This document shows, one piece after another, positions 1-9,476 of a stretch of 59,613 nucleotides of DNA. Positions within the stretch are counted from its first letter, which is position 1, and each line of letters begins with the position of its first letter. The notes under the pieces are model-generated. The model was not told where the DNA came from. It ran no database searches and worked only from the letters and a program-made list of their open reading frames with translations. The stretch is from Spirochaetales bacterium (GTDB taxonomy: Bacteria > Spirochaetota > Spirochaetia > SZUA-6 > JAFGRV01): assembly GCA_016930085.1 (NCBI GenBank), contig JAFGHO010000065.1, positions 1 to 59,613 of the forward strand, written 5' to 3'. The position numbers and the translations under genes were made by a program.

Positions 1-107
1 GGAAAAGGGAAAAAGAAATAATCGGAAAAATATGGTTCAGGTCTTATTGTTATGTGAGGAATGCGTCTCGGATAACGATAAGGGAACCGTCATGAGGCGG
101 CATCATA

Positions 108-2177
108 TCATAAACGTTTTCTGCCTTTTATTCGTTCTCCAAGCAGCTTTACCATGTAAATTTCGATATACTGTTGAAAATGGGACTTGTTCTTGATCTT
201 TTCAAACGAACGATTTTCTGAAAGGGTTTCAGCGAGATTACGGATACGGTCAAGATCGGGGGGCTTGACCCTGAAGGTATATTTTAGCCGGCGGATATAG
301 TCCCGGATGATTGAATTGACGTCCTCGACAAGATTACTCTTTGCGACGGAATCATAGAGAGGGTTCCATCGATCGGCAAGTTTTTCCAGTTTCTCATCGA
401 TAGACATGTCATGCCCGACAAGATGATGTTTGAGTCTGATGATCGCTTTGTCAAATGCGGCCCGTGAATCCATGGAACGTCTGCGGATTTCGTATTTTTC
501 CGTTTGAAGGTCCTGTCGGGGATTGGCCGGTTCATCCATCGGCATTCTTTCAGGAACGGTTACCGAATCATATGGATGCAACGGCAGTACATTGGTATCG
601 GTCATTTCCTGGGTATTGGGATCCTTTCCGAAAAACAGACGTTTTAAAAAAGAGACGATCAAACGAAGAATGGGAATCGATTCCCAGAAAGGAAGATGGG
701 ATTTAGCTTCCTGAAGTATTTCCTTTCGGTCCAGAGAAAGTATCTCGAAATATGGACGAAGCATTGAAGTTTTTCTGTCAAAATATCGTTTGATTTCCTG
801 TATTTCATTTTTTTTATCGTCTTCATCCTTGCTCGCCATGTAGAGGAGATTGTAATCCAGTAGCGTAAAAAGAATGGGAAAATGATTTTTAAGCTGTAAT
901 TCGATATTCTTTAAAAATGCTCCATCATCAAACATTATCTTTAATTTTTTGTGTTTCTTGAGTAAGATGATCCAGTTATTGAGATATGCCTTCCTCAATT
1001 CATGTGATGCCGTCAATCCCCGTTTGATGCAAAGGGGGACGATTTTCGATTTGTGAATGAAGTATTCCTTGCCGTCGACTGTCTTGAATTTAAGCAGTTC
1101 GGGTAGCGTAGTATCCTTTTTTATGGTAAGCTTATCCTGTAAATAATCGTTAATGGTCGATTTGGATATTTTTCTTATAATAGGATATCCATTGGAATCT
1201 TTTATATGGTAAATATCGGTCAGGGTGAAGATAAAAGGCGGCTTGCAGAGTTTTTTGTCGAGGATATCAAGGGCGCGTTTTTTCTCCTTTTCCTTTTGCA
1301 TCACCCCTTTGTAATAGATATTATAAAAAGACAAAATATAAGCAGCCTGGCAATAATCGTGTTCTTTTGGCAGTTTATTATCCTTTGTAATGAACTCCTG
1401 GATCATGAGATTACAGAAATGTGCCCAAAATCGAAACGTAAAATCCGACATTTCATGTATGGTTTTGATGATAAAACTCGGTTTTAATACAACACTGGTC
1501 ATCATTTCTCTAAGCCCCAGGTCTTTGTTTTGAAAAATTGCGGTTAATTTATTTTCTATATATCCCGAGTTTCTGGGATTATCCATATATAATTTTATTT
1601 TGTTTGCTGCAAACTCGAGCATTTTACCGCTTAAAAGGTCCTGGGTGAGAATAATCGGCTTTATTCCTTCTGGAAGAATAAGCCTGATTATTTTGCCCTC
1701 TTCGATTCTGGATGATGTCATCATCATAAGGAGGTCGGTCTTTATATTGATAACGGAAACAAGCTGCTGTGGTATGATAATGCCGAGGCTTTCCTCTGAA
1801 GGAAAGGGGATCTGGGGATCGTTCTCGATTTCCTTGTATCGTTTACGGATAATATCGAGAAAGTATTGATTGAAGAATATAATCGAAATGGCATCGTTAC
1901 CGTATTCAAGAGTGCATTTTTTATTTTCACAAATTTTTTCAAGCTGACAGGTGAGGGATGAATCGGTCTGTTCGGAAAGGGTTTTAAGCACCTGGCTGGT
2001 AGCGTCATAAAGCTCGAGGTACCGTTCGACAAACGCCAAAAATTTTGAATACTCCACTCGCGGTGTTTTATATTTGAGTGCGAAACACCTCAGGAGGTAC
2101 AATACCGCATCTGTGAGTGAGTCGAAACGCTGTTCGTTTTGCTTTCCGTTTTTCGACGGAGTCATGTCGTCGGACAT
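108..2177 (-). CDS. Uncharacterised 689-aa protein
   Basis: I do not recognise this protein. It is a complete 689-residue reading frame with no signal peptide and no obvious membrane segment, so it is probably cytoplasmic. The N-terminal 130 residues look mostly helical. The middle is mixed, with many Lys, Ile and Leu residues. A short amphipathic stretch near residue 520 (ILRLIVSFLKRLFFGK) precedes a polar linker, and the last ~120 residues are again charged and helical. The start at 2177 lacks a strong Shine-Dalgarno; Met5 is an alternative. It lies 134 bp downstream of galU on the same strand and may be read through from it. The reading frame is long and intact with normal codon use, so it is a real gene; its function is unknown. 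Confidence 0.75.
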   Translation of the reverse strand: MSDDMTPSKNGKQNEQRFDSLTDAVLYLLRCFALKYKTPRVEYSKFLAFVERYLELYDATSQVLKTLSEQTDSSLTCQLEKICENKKCTLEYGNDAISIIFFNQYFLDIIRKRYKEIENDPQIPFPSEESLGIIIPQQLVSVINIKTDLLMMMTSSRIEEGKIIRLILPEGIKPIILTQDLLSGKMLEFAANKIKLYMDNPRNSGYIENKLTAIFQNKDLGLREMMTSVVLKPSFIIKTIHEMSDFTFRFWAHFCNLMIQEFITKDNKLPKEHDYCQAAYILSFYNIYYKGVMQKEKEKKRALDILDKKLCKPPFIFTLTDIYHIKDSNGYPIIRKISKSTINDYLQDKLTIKKDTTLPELLKFKTVDGKEYFIHKSKIVPLCIKRGLTASHELRKAYLNNWIILLKKHKKLKIMFDDGAFLKNIELQLKNHFPILFTLLDYNLLYMASKDEDDKKNEIQEIKRYFDRKTSMLRPYFEILSLDRKEILQEAKSHLPFWESIPILRLIVSFLKRLFFGKDPNTQEMTDTNVLPLHPYDSVTVPERMPMDEPANPRQDLQTEKYEIRRRSMDSRAAFDKAIIRLKHHLVGHDMSIDEKLEKLADRWNPLYDSVAKSNLVEDVNSIIRDYIRRLKYTFRVKPPDLDRIRNLAETLSENRSFEKIKNKSHFQQYIEIYMVKLLGERIKGRKRL

Positions 2178-2311
2178 ATTTCAGGTACCTGCTAAAAATA
2201 AATGACAGTATGATAGCATACGTCTCTTATTCATATTATCGATAGAATATCGTTTTTTCTCCATAATTTTAGCTATAAAAAATCAACGTCACCCGGTAAG
2301 GTTTTATCTTA

Positions 2312-3157
2312 TCACGTGTCCGTGGAATTTGATCGCAAAAATTGATTCACTATCGTTTCATACTCCGGTCGCATCTGTGCATAAAAGAGAATGGCCTGCA
2401 AATAACCGCGCGGTTCACCGATATCAAGCCGATTGGCATCAATTCTTTTAAAGGCAAGTCTGCCTTCTTCTGCGAGTGCTTTGAGTCCGACAGTATGATA
2501 AAATTCTCCGTTTTTATGCAGCGCCAATCCGTCTTCGAGTTTTTTGAAAATTTCAGGTGTAAAGAGAAATCGGCCGATTGATGCCTCCTTTGATGCTTCG
2601 GTTCCCGGTGGCGGTTTTTCGACAATATCTGCGACATGAACGGCATCAGACGCCATGGTGATGATTCCGTAACGGTTGAGATCCGGAGGATTATAGGCAG
2701 TCGCGAGGACGGAACAGCCCGTTTTTTCGTACTGATCGAAAAGCTGAAGCGGGACCGGGCGCGTACTGAAGAAAATATCGTCGGGATAGGCGACGATAAA
2801 AATATCGTCGCCGACAAACGCTTTCGAAAGAAGGATCGCCTGTCCTGTTCCCATCATCTTTTGCTGTCTGACAAAATAAAAATTGGCGTCGGGTGGCGTG
2901 ATTATTCTGATTTTATCGAATTTTTCTTCTTTTGAAAGTACGCTTTCGAGTTCTATTTCACGATCGAGGTAATCCTCGAGGCTTTTCTTTCTTCTCGATG
3001 TTATGAGAAGTATTTCTTTTATGCCCGCAGCGATAAACTCATCGATAACGAAATCGATCGCCGGTTTATCGATAACCGGAAACATTTCCTTGGGTATCGT
3101 TTTCGTTGCCGGAAAAAATCTCGTTCCGTATCCCGCGGCGACAATGACACCTTTCAC
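2312..3157 (-). CDS. galU: UTP-glucose-1-phosphate uridylyltransferase (GalU)
   Basis: GalU converts UTP and glucose-1-phosphate into UDP-glucose, a precursor of surface polysaccharides and glycolipids, in the cytoplasm. The 281 residues match the usual bacterial length. The N-terminal nucleotidyltransferase signature GYGTRFFPATKTIPKEMFPV is clear (residues ~9-28), followed by DKPAIDFVIDE, and the central GTGQAIL segment is typical of the family. Translation starts at a GTG (3157) preceded by AAGGAG. The gene lies 37 bp after aroB in the same direction, so the two are probably cotranscribed. A related sugar-nucleotide pyrophosphorylase with another sugar specificity is possible but less likely. 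Confidence 0.92.
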   Translation of the reverse strand: MKGVIVAAGYGTRFFPATKTIPKEMFPVIDKPAIDFVIDEFIAAGIKEILLITSRRKKSLEDYLDREIELESVLSKEEKFDKIRIITPPDANFYFVRQQKMMGTGQAILLSKAFVGDDIFIVAYPDDIFFSTRPVPLQLFDQYEKTGCSVLATAYNPPDLNRYGIITMASDAVHVADIVEKPPPGTEASKEASIGRFLFTPEIFKKLEDGLALHKNGEFYHTVGLKALAEEGRLAFKRIDANRLDIGEPRGYLQAILFYAQMRPEYETIVNQFLRSNSTDT

Positions 3158-3194
3158 ATCATTTCTCCTTTTTTATATATATATGACTCACATT

Positions 3195-4331
3195 TCACGG
3201 GTACACGGGTGATTCCATGAATGCAGCCAGCATGGAACGAAGTTTCGTTTCCTCGATCGCGGTTGTCGTCTTCCCGCCTTTAAATAACTTGACTTTTCCT
3301 ATGGCGGCGAGCATGACAAACGACGGCTTGCCAGAACGGGCCTTTTTGTCGATATACATGGTTTCGATAATATCGTCAATACCGATATTATCCGGTATAC
3401 TGAACGGAAGGCCGATATCCCTGATAAGGGAGATCTGTTCCGTATATGCCGGGGCAGAAAGATACCCGCATTTCAATGAAAGATAGGCTTCGGCCGCTAT
3501 ACCGGTCGCGACCGCTTCACCGTGCAACAGTGAGTAACCGGAGAGATGTTCAATCGCATGACCGATCGTATGGCCGTAGTTGAGAATTTTTCTCAAGTTA
3601 TTCTCTTTCGCATCCTTTGCAACGACATCGTTTTTTATACGGCAATTGAGAGTCATTAATGACGTTATAACGGATGGATAGTCGGGACCGCCTCTCGATA
3701 ATATGATATCGAGATGCTTTCTGATAAAAGAGATGAGTCCCGCGTCGCGAATAAGACCGTGTTTGATGATTTCGATGAGACCGCTTCTGTAGTTGCGTTC
3801 GTCGAGCGTCGAGAGGGTTTTAGTATCGATGAACACGCCGACCGGATGATGAAAGGCCCCGATAAGATTTTTTCCCTGAGGACAATCAACGGCGGTTTTA
3901 CCGCCTATACTGCTGTCCGCCTGTGCCATAACGGTTGTGGGGATCTGATAAAATGGAATCCCGCGCATATAGGTCGCGGCGACAAAACCGGCCACATCGC
4001 CGACAACACCCCCGCCAAGGGCGATAATGATACTGTCACGCTGGAAACGGACGTCGAGGAGACGGTTATCGAGGTATCGCTTTGTCTCCATCGTTTTATG
4101 AAGCTCTCCCGCGGGAAAATCAATAAGAAATGCGTTGACACCTGCATTTTGAAGGTATTCGAGGACGAGTCCGCCATATAATTCTTTCACCGTCGAATCG
4201 GTGATAATAGCGTATTTCCTTGCGGGATAACGGTCGACGATAGTTTTCACGGCGCTTTTCAGGATATCGTAGCCGATCGAAAGCGTATATTTTTGGGGTT
4301 GAACCCTGACCCTGACGTTGATCTGTTTCAT
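3195..4331 (-). CDS. aroB: 3-dehydroquinate synthase (AroB)
   Basis: AroB cyclises DAHP to 3-dehydroquinate, step two of the shikimate pathway, using NAD and a divalent metal. The frame contains the NAD-binding GGGVVGDVAGFVAATYMRG motif, the IPTTVMAQADSSIGGKTAVD core and the metal-binding histidines in GHTIGHAIEH and HGEAVATG. I chose the ATG at 4331 (378 residues): it is preceded by AAAGAGAG and begins MKQINVRV, the usual AroB N-terminus. The frame is open 53 codons further upstream, but that stretch looks like non-coding leader. No other shikimate genes are present; galU follows after 37 bp. Confidence 0.95.
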   Translation of the reverse strand: MKQINVRVRVQPQKYTLSIGYDILKSAVKTIVDRYPARKYAIITDSTVKELYGGLVLEYLQNAGVNAFLIDFPAGELHKTMETKRYLDNRLLDVRFQRDSIIIALGGGVVGDVAGFVAATYMRGIPFYQIPTTVMAQADSSIGGKTAVDCPQGKNLIGAFHHPVGVFIDTKTLSTLDERNYRSGLIEIIKHGLIRDAGLISFIRKHLDIILSRGGPDYPSVITSLMTLNCRIKNDVVAKDAKENNLRKILNYGHTIGHAIEHLSGYSLLHGEAVATGIAAEAYLSLKCGYLSAPAYTEQISLIRDIGLPFSIPDNIGIDDIIETMYIDKKARSGKPSFVMLAAIGKVKLFKGGKTTTAIEETKLRSMLAAFMESPVYP

Positions 4332-4885
4332 CGGTATCTCTCTTTGTTTTGTATCATTACCTGTTTTGTGCATGTGTGTCAAGAGACGGAAGAATACGTT
4401 ATACGGCGCCGTTATAATAATGACGCAATGAACCTGTGGAGCGGTACATGCCGCTTTTAAGGTCACCGCCTTTGTTGTGTTCGAATGCAAATAGTACAGG
4501 ATGCCATGATGGGGTAATCCTTACTTACCTCTATTGCAAAACATTTATCGGCTACCTATTGCAAAGATGATCAAAATGAATTATGCTAAAACGTGACACG
4601 GAAATAGGCATCGACTATCGTATGGCGTGACGATACGTTCGCGTCAAGGCGGTCGTCGAAATATCAGGCGGCGTCAATGGTCTGCGTGGAGTGCCTGTTT
4701 TTGGGATAGTGAAGTGATAGTGAATAAGATATTGAAAAAAATAAAAAAAACAAAGAATGAAAATAATATTAACGAAAACGAGATGCTGTCGCGTATGAAA
4801 AGTGGTTATGTTTCGTCGCGATACCGGGAATATTTCCGGTATCGGAGATACATTATAATTTTAATATAAGGAGAATGACAGACGC
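4332..4885. other. Intergenic region between divergent aroB and the H1-like gene
   Basis: No convincing gene lies in these 554 bases. They contain a 10-base word CTATTGCAAA repeated at 4531 and 4556 (25-bp spacing), a perfect 9-bp inverted repeat at 4819-4844, and a TATAAT at 4855-4860 just before the ribosome-binding site AAGGAG of the downstream gene. An 80-codon open frame at 4627-4869 is Lys/Arg/Asn-rich with no recognisable start signal, and I do not call it. Confidence 0.5.
4819..4844. promoter_or_regulatory. Perfect 9-bp dyad upstream of a TATAAT box
   Basis: CGATACCGG and CCGGTATCG flank an 8-base AT-rich spacer. The dyad ends 10 bp before a TATAAT (4855-4860), so it occupies the -35 region of the putative promoter of the H1-like and Mla genes, where no TTGACA-like box is seen. 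That position suits an operator for an activator or repressor. The same outer arms, CGATACCG and CGGTATCG, recur at 21658-21701. Confidence 0.45.
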
Positions 4886-5374
4886 ATGGAACCAATGAAA
4901 ATTACCGTTAAAAAACTGGAGTTGGTAATGAGTGAACTCATGAATGGCTCCGAAGAGGCAAGAGGGACTTTTTTATATAAAGGTTTCCGGCTTCAAATAA
5001 GTAAATATAAGGCGTCCGGTGCGGAACGTACATCGCGGCTTTACCATAAACGACGCAAACTCGGGCTTTGTATACGATGCGGTGCAAAGGTGACGGATAA
5101 AAATCCGAGATCGGGTAAATTATACAGGCTTTGCGAATACCACAGGGATATCATCGACAGGAAAGAAAGCGGTTCGGAAAAAACATTAACAATTGCGAGA
5201 AAAACCGGGACAACAAAGTCGACGTCGGCAAAAACAAGAAAAACGGCTAAAACATCCGGAACGACAAAAAAAGCAAAAAAAACCGGATCGGCAAAACCGA
5301 AAAAAACGGCTGGAAAAAGCAGTTTGGCAAAAAAGTCGAAATCCGTAAGAACAGTGAAAAAGGGTAAAAAATAA
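4886..5374 (+). CDS. Zinc-finger protein with histone H1-like lysine-rich tail
   Basis: This 162-residue, strongly basic protein has two parts. Residues 1-95 hold a compact domain with a C-x2-C-x17-C-x2-H array (Cys62, Cys65, Cys83, His86) that could bind zinc, preceded by a basic helix (YHKRRKLGL). Residues ~95-162 are almost only Lys, Thr, Ala, Ser and Gly, like the C-terminal tail of histone H1 and bacterial H1-like proteins. The combination suggests a DNA- or RNA-binding, nucleoid-associated role (inference). The start is supported by AAGGAG and an upstream TATAAT. It sits 62 bp before mlaE and may share its transcript, though no functional link is evident. Confidence 0.75.
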   Translation: MEPMKITVKKLELVMSELMNGSEEARGTFLYKGFRLQISKYKASGAERTSRLYHKRRKLGLCIRCGAKVTDKNPRSGKLYRLCEYHRDIIDRKESGSEKTLTIARKTGTTKSTSAKTRKTAKTSGTTKKAKKTGSAKPKKTAGKSSLAKKSKSVRTVKKGKK

Positions 5375-5436
5375 ACAGCCGTCGATTTTGCCTTTATCGA
5401 AAGGAGCGATATTAACCCGGAAGAAAAGAATCGGGG

Positions 5437-6228
5437 ATGACGATGGTAACGAGAATAGGACGATGGGCGAATAAAAAGCTGAAGCTTTTCTTTTATGCAA
5501 TGGGATTTTTTTTCCATGTGTTGAAAGAAGCCGTCTTTTTTTTCCGTCGAAAACAGGTGGCTTTTAAAGTCCTTGTAATGCAGATTTATTTTACCGGGGT
5601 AAAAGCCCTGAGTATTATTTCATTTATCGCATTAGCGATGGGTGTCATCATTATCGTACAGGGGATTACACTTCTTCCGCAATTCGGACAGGGAAAACTG
5701 ATCTATGTTATTCTGACGACAATTATTACCAGGGAACTCGGTCCGATTCTGACCGCCTTTATCGTCATTGCAAGATCGGGTACGGCAATAGCGACCGAAA
5801 TCGGTCATATGGTGGTCACTCATCAGATCGAAGCGTATGTCGCGGTCGGTATAAACCCGATATCCTATCTCGTCGTTCCCAGATTCCTTGGTGTCATTAT
5901 ATCGCTTCTTGTGCTTACTCTTTATTTCAATATAATCGGACTCTTTGCTTCATTTATGATAACGCAAGTCATCAGACCTATGCAATTTCTCGAATATTTT
6001 CAGAATCTTCTGGCGGCACTAAAGCTTTCCGATGTCATTACCTCTCTGGTAAAAAGTATCGTATTCGGTGTTATTATTTCAACGGTCGCAACCTATAACG
6101 CTTTCAAGGTAAAGGTCGCATCGACTGAAGTGCCGCAAGTTGTCATAAAAGCGGTGGGGCAGGGATTCATCCTCTGTATTCTGGCAAATGTGTTTATCAC
6201 ACTCATATATTATATATCGGCCAAATAA
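5437..6228 (+). CDS. mlaE: MlaE-family lipid ABC transporter permease
   Basis: MlaE is the membrane subunit of the MlaFED-type (MCE) ABC transporter that moves phospholipids between inner and outer membrane. The 263-residue protein has the family length, an N-terminal amphipathic helix, five or so hydrophobic segments and the signature RELGPILTAFIVIARSGTAI followed by EIGHM. The start at 5437 has GGGG close upstream; another Met lies two codons later. The ATPase gene follows 54 bp on and the MCE protein after that, a normal E-F-D order. No mlaB, mlaC or mlaA homologue is in the window. Confidence 0.9.
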   Translation: MTMVTRIGRWANKKLKLFFYAMGFFFHVLKEAVFFFRRKQVAFKVLVMQIYFTGVKALSIISFIALAMGVIIIVQGITLLPQFGQGKLIYVILTTIITRELGPILTAFIVIARSGTAIATEIGHMVVTHQIEAYVAVGINPISYLVVPRFLGVIISLLVLTLYFNIIGLFASFMITQVIRPMQFLEYFQNLLAALKLSDVITSLVKSIVFGVIISTVATYNAFKVKVASTEVPQVVIKAVGQGFILCILANVFITLIYYISAK

Positions 6229-6282
6229 CGTGAAAACGACGGCGGCTAATTATGATTACATAACGGGGGTACCGGTTACGAT

Positions 6283-7065
6283 ATGGAAAATCTGGTGACC
6301 ATCGAAGGAATAAGTTTTTTATCGGAAGATTACAGTATTTTAAAGGATATTTCTCTTTCAGTGCCAAAGGGACAGTGTACGATCATTATGGGCAGTTCGG
6401 GCTGCGGAAAAAGCACGCTGCTTAAGATCATCGCAGGTATTTATCCTCCCGATTCCGGGAGAGTGATGATAGAGAACAAGGATATGCTTTTACTTTCCGA
6501 CAAAGAACTCAAGGAATTCAGAAAGAAAAGCGGCTTCATGTTCCAGGATTCCGCTTTATGGGAAAATACGAATATCAGTGAAAATATATCGCTTCCCGTA
6601 AAGTTTCATTTTTCAGAACTCACGGGTGAGGAAATCAATAATCGTATAAAGACAATGGTCACGAAAATCGGATTCCTTGATTCAATACAATTGCGGCCCG
6701 CCATGCTTTCATCCGGTGAGAAAAAGGTAATATCTTTTATCCGCGCGATTATCAATGATCCCGATATTCTTTTTCTCGACGATCCCACGGAAGGTATGGA
6801 TAATATGTATTCGAGAAAACTTATACAGATACTCAAGGAAAAAAAGGAAAAACAATCGACAATTGTCGCTGTTTCACACAATACGAATCTTGTTTCCCTT
6901 CTTGCGGATTATCTGATCATCCTTAAAAAGGGGACCGTTATCGAGTACGGAGAGTTCAATACCATCAAACAAAGCAACAATACATACGTAAAGGAAATTC
7001 TTTCAAAAGTATTGGGAGAAGCGGCAAGTTATGATACGGAACTGCTTGATCTTCTCAATGAATAA
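6283..7065 (+). CDS. mlaF: MlaF-family ABC transporter ATPase
   Basis: This is the ATP-hydrolysing subunit partnering the MlaE-like permease. Walker A is GSSGCGKST (residues 37-45), the Q-loop is FMFQDS, and Walker B is ILFLDDPTEGMD (about residues 162-173), followed by the switch histidine in VAVSHN. The signature motif reads SSGEKKV, a divergent form of LSGGQ in which the first Leu and second Gly are replaced. Length (260 aa) fits the family. The C-terminal 25 residues, rich in Glu and Leu, extend beyond the core domain as in other MlaF proteins. Confidence 0.9.
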   Translation: MENLVTIEGISFLSEDYSILKDISLSVPKGQCTIIMGSSGCGKSTLLKIIAGIYPPDSGRVMIENKDMLLLSDKELKEFRKKSGFMFQDSALWENTNISENISLPVKFHFSELTGEEINNRIKTMVTKIGFLDSIQLRPAMLSSGEKKVISFIRAIINDPDILFLDDPTEGMDNMYSRKLIQILKEKKEKQSTIVAVSHNTNLVSLLADYLIILKKGTVIEYGEFNTIKQSNNTYVKEILSKVLGEAASYDTELLDLLNE

Positions 7066-7121
7066 AAAACAAAGGCCGATCGGGTGGAAATCTCCGGTGG
7101 AACAGCCGGGGAGGTCCTCTA

Positions 7122-7150
7122 TTGACATAATTTATGTATATGACTAGACT
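7122..7150 (+). promoter_or_regulatory. Sigma-70-like promoter upstream of mlaD
   Basis: TTGACA (7122-7127) is followed by a 17-bp spacer and TAGACT (7145-7150). The spacer contains a 13-bp palindrome (ACATAA-T-TTATGT). The promoter lies in the 180-bp gap between mlaF and mlaD, so the MCE protein and the downstream envelope genes may be transcribed independently of mlaEF. Confidence 0.5.
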
Positions 7151-7245
7151 TACAGATGAATGTTGTATGGCCGGTGAATCGTATACGTGGATGAACGGTG
7201 AATACGCGTGTACGGCACTCGGGACGGCGAAAGAAAGACGGCACG

Positions 7246-8385
7246 ATGAAATTACGTATTAAATATATCGACAAGGTTGTCGGGCTTTTTATTCTCATAT
7301 CTGTCCTCACACTTGCGGCGCTTTTGGTCTTTATCGGGATCAGTCAGCGGTGGTTGAAAAAAAACTATTATTTTAAATCGAAATTTGAATCGGGAAGCAA
7401 TCTCGAGGTCGGTATGCCGATCAAGCTCAAGGGAATAGAGATCGGGAAATTAAGCCGCATAGAGCTTGATCCCCTCGAAAGAATCGTCAATGTCGATTTT
7501 TATATCTACGAGGAATATTACAAGCATACGGTCTATGAAAATTCGGTATTACAGGTTTCGGTGAGTCCGATAGGATTCGGAACGAGTCTGGTATTCCATC
7601 CGGGTAAATTCGAAGGCCCGCCCCGCCCCGAATTACAGGAAGGCGCGTATATTCCTTCAAATCAGACAAAAGAAGGACAGGAAATACTCATGAGGGATGT
7701 CGGTGCCGCCGGGACAGGGGAAAGTGTCGGCGACCTGATCGCTTCTGTCGCCCCGCTTTTAAAACAACTCGAACCCACGATGCTCAATATCAACCAGACG
7801 CTTGTTTCGATCAATGACGCGATCATGGGAACAAAAAAAAGCAAGCTGGGAAAACTTCTGTTTGACGTGGATGATCTTGTCAGCAATGTCGACAGCATCA
7901 TTACGGGAAAGGACAAAGGTCCCGTCGGTAATATAATCACGAATGTGAGTTCGATTTCGGATACCCTGGACGGTCAGGTGGATCAGGAAATGAAAAGAAT
8001 CGATGGAATCCTCAAGAATGTGGAAGCGATATCATTACAGGTTTCGACCATGACAGCCGATCCGAAAGGGCTTATCGTCGATCTTGTCGATCCGAAGGGT
8101 TCACTGAAAACGCTTTTGGATGATAATAATGTCCTCTTCAACGACATCGAGGAAATGTTGGAAAGCGTGAAGGAGATTATCCGGGAAATGGAAAAAGTGG
8201 CTAAATTTATAACCGGTGTGACGCCGCAGATTTCTGGTATACTGGAAGAGGGAAAGAAAACACTCGATCAGGGACAAGATGTGCTTGAGGCGTTAAAAAA
8301 CAATCCCCTTCTGTCAGGAGGAATAACGGCTGAGAGAAAGCAGCCGACGACATATCAAAGTCACCGTGATGATGAATTTGAGTAA
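7246..8385 (+). CDS. mlaD: MCE/MlaD-family substrate-binding protein
   Basis: MlaD-type proteins are anchored in the inner membrane by one N-terminal helix and expose an MCE domain that carries lipid across the periplasm. Here a transmembrane segment (about residues 10-32) is followed by the MCE domain, recognisable from FKSKFESGSNLEVGMPIKLKG and IEIGKLSRIEL (about residues 40-135). A long amphipathic, coiled-coil-like tail (about 170-350) contains repeated VDDLVSNVDSI-like heptads. At 379 residues it is longer than E. coli MlaD because of this tail, which resembles the extended helices of other MCE proteins. I prefer the ATG at 7246 over a GTG at 7198, because the 16 extra residues are very basic and precede the MKLRIKY start. 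Confidence 0.85.
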   Translation: MKLRIKYIDKVVGLFILISVLTLAALLVFIGISQRWLKKNYYFKSKFESGSNLEVGMPIKLKGIEIGKLSRIELDPLERIVNVDFYIYEEYYKHTVYENSVLQVSVSPIGFGTSLVFHPGKFEGPPRPELQEGAYIPSNQTKEGQEILMRDVGAAGTGESVGDLIASVAPLLKQLEPTMLNINQTLVSINDAIMGTKKSKLGKLLFDVDDLVSNVDSIITGKDKGPVGNIITNVSSISDTLDGQVDQEMKRIDGILKNVEAISLQVSTMTADPKGLIVDLVDPKGSLKTLLDDNNVLFNDIEEMLESVKEIIREMEKVAKFITGVTPQISGILEEGKKTLDQGQDVLEALKNNPLLSGGITAERKQPTTYQSHRDDEFE

Positions 8386-8432
8386 CTAACATATATGTGT
8401 TTATATGAAACGATGTGAAAACGGGAAGGAAG

Positions 8433-9476
8433 ATGAAATTCAATAACAATGACACGACAAATAAGCCGGCGGTAACGACTGCATGCTTTGAAATAAAAAT
8501 AAAATCCTTCATGAAGAAATGCCTCAATATAATCGTTTTCGTGATCGTCTGCACGGTGATGATGCATGGGTGTTCAAGCGCACCGGAAAAAAAAGAAGGG
8601 GAGGTTGAAAAAAAGAACAGGGCCGCCGAATATGCCCGGTATGGTAACGATTATTATAACCAGGGAATCTATGATCGGTCGCTTGATTTTTTTAACCTTT
8701 CGCTTGCCTATAATGGAGCGGTTTTTAATGAGAAAGGGATGATAAGCTCGTATAACTCGATAGGAAAGGTGTACAGCGCGATTGGCGATATGGAAAGTGC
8801 GGAAGAAAATTTCAGCAATGCACTCGAAATAGCCAGGAGACTCGGGACGGCCGATCTGATAGCACAGACACTGAATAACCTCGGAGAACTTTATTTCAGA
8901 ACCAGGCAATTTAACGAGTCACTCGCGCATTTCGAAGAGGCACTTACCTATAAAAATAAAATACCTCGATCGGAAATCGCAGTCATTTACCATAATATGG
9001 GAACAGTCTATAAACGCCTTGACGATTTCGATACGGCTTTTTCCTATTTTAAAAAAGCACTTACAATAAACACGGAAAAGAAACTGTACGAGGAAGCGGC
9101 ATCGAACCAATACATGATCGCATCACTGCATCTGGAAAAGGGCGATATTAAAAAAGCTTTGGATTCGGCTGAAAAGGCTTTATCGCTTGATAAAAAAGTG
9201 GAAAATTCCCTTGGTATCGCAAAGGATTATTATGCGTTGGGAATTATCAACCTGAGGGCTGAAAATGAAGAAGAAGCGTACCGCTTTTTCAAGCAAAGTC
9301 TTTTTATTTATCAATCACTCAAAGTAATTTATCCCAACTTTACAATCGAGCGGGAATTACAGACACTCCTCGAATATCTCATTCCACTTTCGGAGAAAAT
9401 AGACGGTTCCGAAAAAGCGGATGAATACAGAGAATTACAGAAAGAGTCTGTATTACAGAAAGAGTCTGCACAATGA
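8433..9476 (+). CDS. TPR-repeat lipoprotein
   Basis: This 347-residue protein contains a run of tetratricopeptide repeats (about residues 75-290; for example GNDYYNQGIYDRSLDFFNLS, then NNLGELYFRTRQFNESLAHF), which usually mediate protein-protein contacts. A lipoprotein signal (MKKCLNIIVFVIVCTVMMHGC) begins at an internal Met at 8511. The only good ribosome-binding site, GGAAGGAAG, precedes the ATG at 8433, which would add 26 polar residues ahead of the signal peptide. Either start is possible; the mature lipoprotein would be the same if the extension is tolerated. The stop overlaps the next start by four bases (ATGA), so the two genes are translationally coupled. The specific partner is unknown. 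Confidence 0.75.
   Translation: MKFNNNDTTNKPAVTTACFEIKIKSFMKKCLNIIVFVIVCTVMMHGCSSAPEKKEGEVEKKNRAAEYARYGNDYYNQGIYDRSLDFFNLSLAYNGAVFNEKGMISSYNSIGKVYSAIGDMESAEENFSNALEIARRLGTADLIAQTLNNLGELYFRTRQFNESLAHFEEALTYKNKIPRSEIAVIYHNMGTVYKRLDDFDTAFSYFKKALTINTEKKLYEEAASNQYMIASLHLEKGDIKKALDSAEKALSLDKKVENSLGIAKDYYALGIINLRAENEEEAYRFFKQSLFIYQSLKVIYPNFTIERELQTLLEYLIPLSEKIDGSEKADEYRELQKESVLQKESAQ

Noticed and set aside
4627-4869. 80-codon open frame upstream of the H1-like gene
   Set aside because: Composition is Lys/Arg/Asn-rich with no ribosome-binding site, and it overlaps the dyad and TATAAT box.
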